Assembly: GCA_016256075.1 (NCBI GenBank)
Contig: SDVU01000705.1
Location: 1-11,259, forward strand
DNA from: Dictyocoela muelleri
Taxonomy: Eukaryota; Microsporidia
Reading direction: 5' to 3'
DNA length: 11,259 nt
Shown here: piece after piece, positions 7,270-11,259 of the stretch
Position numbering within the stretch: the stretch's first letter is position 1
Layout of the letters: every line of letters starts with the position of its first letter
Notes under the pieces: generated by a model
Databases searched by the model: none
Seen by the model: the letters and a program-made list of their open reading frames with translations, nothing else
Told to the model about the DNA's origin: nothing
Position numbers and translations under genes: made by a program

Positions 7270-8515
7270 AAGCATCTTAGAACTTCGATTTTAACTTGTG
7301 ATTCTATGAAAAAATCCACATACTGAATTCTACCGCTTCATCAAAAATTTCTTCAATAAGATTTTATAAACGAATTTCTTGATGCATTTCACCTTGTTTA
7401 GAAGTAGATAAAAAAGGTTTTGAATTGATCCCTCATTGGAGCAGTTCATAATTGTTTCTCTTGTAACATTATTTAAAGCTATAGAAACCAATATGGTTGC
7501 ATCTTTAATATTAGTAGAAAAAATGTCTTGGATTTTTCACCAAGAATATCGTAGGCAATTGAATTAACAATAGCGTAGAAATAATGTTTTTAGAATGCTT
7601 TGATAATACCCATGTATAATGACTGAATAAGGAGGTTTTGTTTTTTTGGTAGAAACATAAGATCTACATTGATCAATTCTACATGATGATGTGAAGGTTC
7701 TTATCTAAAATTAAAAGAATCTTTCTGTCTACAATAAACATATTATGATTTAAATCTCTTGCATAATGTTTTAAGATGTCCATGTTCATCAATGCTTTCG
7801 TAGAATGCGTTTATTGTACACCTATTTCCTTAAATCTGAACCCTTTCAGAGGTCTGGTGATTTATAATGGCCTATTATCAGTGGATCAAGCTTCCAAATA
7901 GCCATACGACACGCCAGAATAATTTTTATCCGTGTTTTATTTCTCTTTACACTTTTAAATTCATCACCTTAGGCAAAAACTTTCACTTTGTAAGTTTTTA
8001 TAATAAAGAGCGGTTTCGTCGCAATTGAATACATTTTAATCCCGTATTTCTGCCTAGCTTCGCCCAAATTTTCTTTAAAATTAGAAAGATTGCTTTTATC
8101 TACAGATTTTGATTCCTAGATATATTTTTAAAAGACAAATTGTGTCTTTTTTTAAACATTTCAAGCTAAAATTAGATGCTCTAAAATTATACAAATTTAA
8201 TTTTTAAAAAGTTTTAAAGCTATAGATTTTATTACTGTTCCATTAAGGTGACACCATTTTCTCGAAGTCTTAGAAATACCTCAAAACTATGACAGACTAG
8301 TTTTAAAAATTCTTCGCTGAGGTAATTACCTTCCAATTGATGGCCAGAAAAACCCACTTTTATGTCCCTTTTATTTCTTTTTTAAGTCTGGAGACTGCAC
8401 CTTTTGAAATGGTATCTTTTCTTGCAAGCTCTCTTATAGACAATCCAGCACATATACAACAGTCGTTTACAAATCTGATTTTTCTTCTGCCGTAAGTTTC
8501 ATCATATATGTAAAA
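7270..8515 (-). pseudogene. pogo/Tigger transposase, broken
   Basis: Read on the minus strand, the family modules appear in order. The start is MMKLTAEEK at about 8505-8480, then a frame change. A psq-type helix-turn-helix follows with GLSIRELARKDTISKGAVSR (about 8455-8388). Next is a CENP-B-like region with F.AS....LKCLKKD (about 8190-8130). The first catalytic Asp is in FNCDETALYY (8001-8029). A conserved stretch follows with IKIILACRMAIWKLDPLIIG (about 7935-7870). The second Asp is in DRKILLILD (7703-7729). A family block LPKKQN and QSLYMGIIKAF lies at about 7592-7657, and the C-terminal TIMNCSNEG at about 7430-7456. The third catalytic Asp, normally in QPLDQG, is Tyr here. Several frame changes and stop codons break the frame, so the copy cannot encode an active enzyme. 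Confidence 0.88.
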
Positions 8516-8581
8516 ATGTTTCAATACTAGGTTTTATGTTTTTTAAGGTTTAAGAGTATATATAAATGGTAATTAGAAAGT

Positions 8582-8715
8582 GCCCCAAATCGAGGTTTTA
8601 ATTTTAAATGATAAAACTTAAATATATATAAAAAAATAAAAAGTTGCCCCAAATCGAGGTTTTCGATTGAAGCGAGGTGCACAACTGCCGAAGTTCACCT
8701 AAAATCGAGGTTGTA
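8582..8715. repeat. Repeated AAATCGAGGT motifs, likely transposase-binding sites
   Basis: GCCCCAAATCGAGGTTTT occurs identically at 8582-8599 and 8646-8663, and a third version, TAAAATCGAGGTTGTA, at 8700-8715 forms the terminal repeat. The left end has the inverted form ACCTCGATTAGG and an AAATCGAG at about 6905. Repeated subterminal sites are common binding sites for transposase in Tc1/mariner relatives; binding here is inferred. Confidence 0.65.
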
Positions 8716-8720
8716 CTGTA

Positions 8721-8952
8721 TATTGTAAATTACGATCCCTTTATTCTAATTTTGATTTTTTAGAAAAATAAATTTTCAAAATAAAAATTAATTTTTAACT
8801 ACGCTTTAAATTTTACTCTCTTTAATTTTATATTAGAAAAATATTTTTTGAAAATAAATTTTATTAATATCTGTAGTATTACTACTACAATTTAAAATTA
8901 TAATTTTCATTAATTAAAATATTTTAAAAATATTATATTAATTAAAAATTAA
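8721..8952. other. AT-rich spacer between two mobile elements
   Basis: No open frame or repeat was recognised. It does not continue the dispersed repeat that lies left of the pogo-type element, so either that repeat ended before the insertion point or its remainder is lost. Confidence 0.5.
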
Positions 8953-8964
8953 GGGTCTAGTTAA

Positions 8965-9045
8965 ATAACGAGGGGGGGTTGAAAAATAACTGGGGGTGCT
9001 GAAAATAAGTGTGGGTTTTGAAAATAACGGGGGGGGGGTCAATAT
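8965..9045. repeat. G-rich tandem repeat in the left arm
   Basis: Four units of about 19-21 bases follow the pattern AAC/AAG, G run, then TTGAAAAT: AACGAGGGGGGGTTGAAAA, AACTGGGGGTGCTGAAAAT, AAGTGTGGGTTTTGAAAAT and AACGGGGGGGGGGTCAATAT. The longest G run is ten. These runs stand out sharply in such AT-rich DNA. Confidence 0.8.
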
Positions 9046-9552
9046 TTTTATATTTAAAATTTATTAAAATAAAAAAATCAATTAATTTTTTAATTATTTA
9101 GATTTAAAATTTATTAATATAAAAAAATCAATTAATGTTTTAATATTCAGATTCAATTGTAAACTAGTTTTAGAAGAATGTTAAAATTTTAAATCTATTT
9201 AAAAATTTATTGAAAGATAACAAACTATTTTTTACATAAATTGCAAAATAATGAGCACATGCATATTTTAATGTTCTCTTTATTTAATGTTAGGATTCTC
9301 AAATACTTTATCTTACACTAAAAATTATCAGTTATTTGTATATTTCAAGAACTATTCCTGGTTTTAGCTCGTTGTTATTTAATATGTTTTATAAAATAAT
9401 ATATCATTTAAAAATTTTTATTTAAATAAATTTTAAATCTGAATATTAAAACATTAATTGATTTTTTCATTTTAATAAATTTTAATCTAAATAATTAAAA
9501 AATTTATTGATTTTTTAATTTTAATAAATTTTAAATATAAAAATTCTGCCCC

Positions 9553-9667
9553 CCACCTCTGTTATTTTCAACCCTCTGTTATTTCAATCCCCGTTTTTTT
9601 CCAAACACACGTCATTTTCCAAACACACGTCATTTTCCAAACGCACGTCATTTTCCAAACCCCTGCT
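9553..9667. repeat. 18-base C-rich tandem repeat in the right arm
   Basis: ACACGTCATTTTCCAAAC is repeated at about 9604-9657, twice exactly and once with one change (GCACGTCATTTTCCAAAC). It is preceded by diverged units CCTCTGTTATTTTCAAC and CCCCGTTTTTTTCCAAAC and followed by CCCTGCTATTTAACTAG. Read on the minus strand these are the counterparts of the left-arm G-rich units, but the exact 18-mers are absent from the left arm, which shows that one arm has expanded separately. Confidence 0.85.
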
Positions 9668-9681
9668 ATTTAACTAGACCC

Positions 9682-9945
9682 AGACTTGTTATAATATGAA
9701 AATTAGCCAGAGGGGTCTCTCCTAGGTGATAGATACGGCGACGCATCACGGTAAAAGTAGTGAATTAAAAAAAATATTACAAAAAAGAAATTACTTGCAT
9801 ATTGACGAACTATTAATAAAAAGAAATCGCATATACAGCTGAGAATCTTAGTATATTATTAGTAATATAAACTTGAAATAAAGAACCAATGGTCTAAGAA
9901 TTTGATTGGTGAAAACTCTCTGGATTTTTATTCATCAATATTGGG
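9682..9945 (+). repeat. Dispersed repeat, copy B
   Basis: It starts AGACTTGTTATAATATG immediately after the last base of the long-arm element and follows copy A (6564 onward) through the same blocks: CCAGAGGGGTCTC, CGGCGACGCATC, AATCGCATATACAGCTG, AAAGAACCAATGGTC and AAAACTCTCTGG. The 26 bases that open copy A are missing here. The long-arm element therefore either inserted at this point or removed the left end. Copy B is more AT-shifted than copy A. Its right end grades into the inverted arm that starts near 9945, so the full repeat may reach about 10046. Confidence 0.68.
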
Positions 9946-10046
9946 TTCTCCAAGGAGTTAGAGCTCCCTCAGATTTATAAGTCTTAATTGGTAAGAATAT
10001 AGAGTATGTTTATTATTTCAAATAAGTTATAAATCGCGAGATAAAT
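9945..10046. repeat. Outer inverted repeat, left arm
   Basis: This arm matches the reverse complement of 10938-11063. Shared blocks are ATATTGGGTT/ATATCGAGTT, GGAGTTA/CGAGTTA, CAGATTTATAAGTCTTAATT, GGTAAGAATATAGAGT, TATTTCAAATAAG and AAATCGCGAGATAAAT. Identity is highest toward the inner end. It continues directly from dispersed repeat copy B, suggesting that it is the 3' part of that repeat. Confidence 0.8.
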
Positions 10047-10183
10047 CTATATATAATTAATAAATAAAATCGTGAAATATATTAAAACTTACTAAATTTG
10101 ATATAAACAACCTAATTTTTTAAATGTTAATATATCCATAGATTTTATTTAATTATTTATTCATTAATTATATATATTTGGGC

Positions 10184-10229
10184 TTGTTTAGAAAGATGCC
10201 TATCATAAGGTAGGCATCTTTCTAAACAA
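10184..10229. repeat. Perfect 19-base hairpin inside the left end
   Basis: TTGTTTAGAAAGATGCCTA at 10184-10202 is followed, after the 8-base loop TCATAAGG, by its exact reverse complement at 10211-10229. The same 19-mer appears a third time, inverted, at 10912-10930. The left end of the element thus carries two opposed copies and the right end only one. Confidence 0.92.
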
Positions 10230-10230
10230 A

Positions 10231-10902
10231 GGGAATTTTTTAAAATTTAATTAATGACCCATATTAATTTAAAATAATTGAATAAATATTTTGAATTGTT
10301 ATGAAATGATTTAATTAATATTAAATTTTGAAAATTGTCATAAAAAAAGATGTTTAAAATGAGATGAACCTATTTTTTAAAAAATATAAATTTACAATGC
10401 TTAAATACAGGTGCTCTCGTAACTTCTGTCAATTTTGATAAATTTAAAAATTAGAAATTTTGGTGTATTTTCATTATATTTACTATTTAATGGTAGTTAT
10501 TAATTAAAAGCAAATTATTCTATTTTATAATTTATCAAATACCACAGTAATGAAATTAAATTATGAATTAAGATGCAAAAATATAGATCTAAAAACATAA
10601 TTTTTTAAATCCCAGTTTGTTTTGTAGCACTCGATTGTTCACATACCAACAATATTGGTGGTTTTTAGTTGAATTTGGATATTAAAATAGAAAATAAAAC
10701 ATGTTAAAAGACAATTTAGATAGTTGGAATGTTGAATAAATTTAAAGCTAAGGTATATTTTATTTATATAGGAAGCCAATTTTAAAATATATTTGTGGAT
10801 ATTTTAATAAATTATTTAATTGGATTGGTTTTGCTTAAATTTAATATAAAAAATAATAATTTATTAATTTATTTTTTTTTATAAAATTTCAATCCAAGGC
10901 CC
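10231..10902. other. Interior of the inverted-repeat element, no gene seen
   Basis: AT-rich with only short open frames on either strand. Slightly less AT-rich patches occur at about 10412-10432 and 10612-10660, but no motif, RNA or repeat was recognised in them. Confidence 0.5.
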
Positions 10903-10937
10903 CCTTGATAATAGGCATCTTTCTAAACAAGCCCCTA

Positions 10938-11063
10938 TGTATTTATCTCGCGATTTTAAGCTTATTTGAAATAAGAAACACACTCTATACTCTTACTAAT
11001 TAAGACTTTCAAATCCGAGGAGGAGGGGGGTATAACTCGTTAAATAACTCGATATTAACCCTT
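10938..11063. repeat. Outer inverted repeat, right arm
   Basis: It is the reverse-complement partner of 9945-10046, with an insertion of G-rich sequence (GAGGAGGAGGGGGGTATAAC) near its outer end relative to the left arm. The outermost part contains AACTCGTTAAATAACTCG, which recalls the CTAGTTAAATAACGAG end of the element at 8953, though that resemblance is short. Confidence 0.78.
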
Positions 11064-11259
11064 TCACCTTAGTAGGGGTTAAAAACACAAAAAAAATTGT
11101 TCAGGGCAAAAAAAATTATTTTATTTGTTTTAATTAAATTTTCTTTTGAGATTTTGAATTTTAAATTTTAAAAAAGGAAAAAATCAAATTTTATGAATTA
11201 TATTTTTATTCGAGAATTAAAAAATAATTTTATACACAAAATAAAAAAACTTTCTTTAT
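11064..11259. other. AT-rich end of window, nothing recognised
   Basis: No open frame, RNA or repeat could be supported in these last bases. Confidence 0.5.

Larger units (their letters stand above)
6858..8718 (-). mobile_element. pogo/Tigger-type DNA transposon, full length but inactive
   Basis: The 1861-base element is bounded by CAGTTCGACCTCGATTAGG on the left and the reverse complement of CAGTACAACCTCGATTTTAG on the right, with TA on both outer sides (6856-6857 and 8719-8720). CAGT-type ends and a TA target are the marks of the pogo/Tigger branch of Tc1/mariner. The inverted ends extend with gaps to about 6945 and 8625 and share GATTGGGGC and TTTTTATTTTT blocks. A transposase remnant lies on the minus strand. 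The left interior carries about four copies of a 26-base ACAGATTTTTATCAAAAAT repeat (6974-7070). Confidence 0.9.
8953..9681. mobile_element. Long-inverted-arm (foldback-like) element, non-coding
   Basis: The element begins GGGTCTAGTTAAATA and ends with its exact reverse complement. The left arm spans about 8953-9154 and the right arm about 9436-9681; the middle 281 bases hold no gene. Each arm has an outer part of short G-rich (left) or C-rich (right) tandem units and an inner AT part with a 50-base unit twice over (TTTAAAATTTATT at 9053 and again at 9103, mirrored in the right arm). The arms differ in the number and sequence of the short units. No target-site duplication is clear. It has no transposase, so it would have been moved by one supplied elsewhere. 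Foldback or Mutator-like non-autonomous elements have this design, but the family is not proven. Confidence 0.82.
10180..10934. mobile_element. Non-coding element with 31-base inverted ends
   Basis: GGGCTTGTTTAGAAAGATGC and the next 11 bases at 10180-10210 pair with 10903-10934, which ends AAACAAGCCC. Just outside, TATATATTT (10171-10179) and TATGTATTT (10936-10944) match at eight of nine bases and could be a 9-base target duplication, as made by Mutator-like elements. The AT-rich sequence weakens that argument. The interior has no open frame I can support. Confidence 0.6.

Noticed and set aside
9604-9657. CRISPR-like array (18-base repeats)
   Set aside because: The repeats are directly adjacent with no unique spacers and sit inside an element arm in a eukaryotic-looking sequence.
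11040-11063. A second end of the 8953-9681 element (AACTCGTTAAATAACTCG)
   Set aside because: Only about a dozen bases match the GTTAAATAACGAG end and the terminal GGGTCTA is absent, so the resemblance is too short to call.

Overview
The window looks like a gene-poor, repeat-rich stretch of a very AT-rich eukaryotic nuclear genome. By eye roughly four fifths of the bases are A or T. The only intact gene is an intronless cytosolic-type threonyl-tRNA synthetase at 2860-5010 (+), about 19% of the window. A CCC triplet sits two bases before its ATG and an AATAAA overlaps its stop codon. A CCC-like start motif, no intron and very short untranslated regions together suggest a microsporidian. The low gene density would point to one of the expanded AT-rich genomes (Hamiltosporidium or Edhazardia type) rather than a compact one. 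This placement is an inference, about 60% sure; other AT-rich eukaryotes are not excluded.

Layout. 1-2860: no intact gene. It holds a 44-base-arm hairpin (104-206), an open frame without any ATG (297-617), a 23-base-arm near-perfect palindrome (934-982), a fragment of a repeat seen again at the right end (about 1400-1435), a decayed coding region of unknown identity (about 1579-2389), and degenerate CATCAAAG repeats just before the gene. 2860-5010: threonyl-tRNA synthetase. 5011-6400: a small hairpin, a second decayed coding remnant (5413-5673), a degenerate inverted repeat, and a 16-base tandem array (6184-6357).

6396-11259 is a nest of mobile and repeated DNA. There is a tRNA-like head with A and B boxes (6396-6467), a dispersed repeat (6538-6845), and a complete but inactive pogo/Tigger-type DNA transposon (6858-8718) flanked by TA. 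Next comes a 729-base element with long inverted arms carrying short G-rich/C-rich tandem repeats (8953-9681), then a second copy of the dispersed repeat (9682-9945 and beyond). The window closes with a pair of ~100-base inverted repeats (9945-10046 and 10938-11063) enclosing an element bounded by a 31-base inverted repeat (10180-10934).

Functionally, only the synthetase can be assigned a cellular role: charging tRNA(Thr) and, from its intact editing site, clearing mischarged Ser-tRNA(Thr). The rest is transposon debris and non-autonomous repeats. The two most distinctive undescribed items are the 8953-9681 long-arm element and the nested inverted-repeat structure at 9945-11063.
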